Shown: positions 5,484 to 5,534 of the stretch, one piece after another
Layout: each line of letters opens with the position of its first letter
How positions within the stretch are numbered: the stretch's first letter is position 1
Origin: Cocleimonas sp.
GTDB lineage: Bacteria; Pseudomonadota; Gammaproteobacteria; Thiotrichales; Thiotrichaceae
Length of the DNA stretch: 5,534 bases
Direction of reading: 5' to 3'
NCBI GenBank assembly: GCA_023145485.1
Contig: JAGLDT010000221.1
Span: forward strand, 1-5,534
Notes under the pieces: model-generated
What the model was told of the DNA's origin: nothing
The model's input: only the letters and a program-made list of their open reading frames with translations
Databases searched by the model: none
Position numbers and translations under genes: made by a program

Positions 5484-5492
5484 GTTATAACA
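5484..5492 (-). promoter_or_regulatory. Candidate extended -10 promoter for the rhodanese gene
   Basis: The minus strand reads TGTTATAAC (5492-5484), that is TG-N-TATAAC, a good extended -10. No clear -35 lies 17 bases upstream, which extended -10 promoters can tolerate. The implied leader is about 50 bases. Just upstream a weak inverted repeat, TCAA-aa-CTAA (5493-5502) against TTAGTTGA (5513-5520), could be an operator or chance. The remaining bases to 5534 hold no recognisable gene. Confidence 0.35.
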
Positions 5493-5534
5493 TCAAAACT
5501 AATGGTTAAATTTTAGTTGACACTTTATTATCTT

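Overview
The window is chromosomal, low-GC and densely packed. It looks like a gammaproteobacterium. The reasons are the Orn start, the divergent orn / rsgA neighbourhood that is common in Proteobacteria, and full-length RsgA, YicC and Hsp33 with typical proteobacterial signatures. A periplasmic rhodanese next to an exported c-type cytochrome hints at a sulfur- or redox-active lifestyle such as Thiotrichales, but that is inference. I see no transposase, integrase, CRISPR array, tRNA or phage gene.

Layout. Positions 1-59 hold the first 19 codons of oligoribonuclease (orn) on the minus strand, cut by the window edge. Divergent from it is a plus-strand cluster: an integral-membrane M48 (Ste24-type) zinc protease (144-1394), a structured 150-base intergenic region with two hairpins, a small exported mono-heme c-type cytochrome (1545-1898), and rsgA (1918-2838). 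rsgA ends 31 bases from a convergent minus-strand pair: hslO (Hsp33, 3760-4635) followed 5 bases later by yicC (2870-3754). Further right, a secreted rhodanese-domain protein (4751-5425, minus) is closed off by a clear intrinsic terminator at 4671-4701. That terminator separates it from hslO.

How the genes relate. Several belong to RNA and protein quality control: Orn (nanoRNA decay), RsgA (30S maturation), YicC (ribonuclease-associated), Hsp33 (redox chaperone) and the M48 membrane protease. The cytochrome and the rhodanese are envelope redox or sulfur proteins of unknown partners.

This is mostly an ordinary housekeeping region. The points most worth a second look are: the in-frame mini-ORF with a good ribosome binding site just ahead of rsgA; the two hairpins bracketed by a short direct repeat before the cytochrome gene; the cytochrome's lack of any methionine that could be the distal heme ligand; and the CX3C motif in the N-terminal part of the rhodanese protein.
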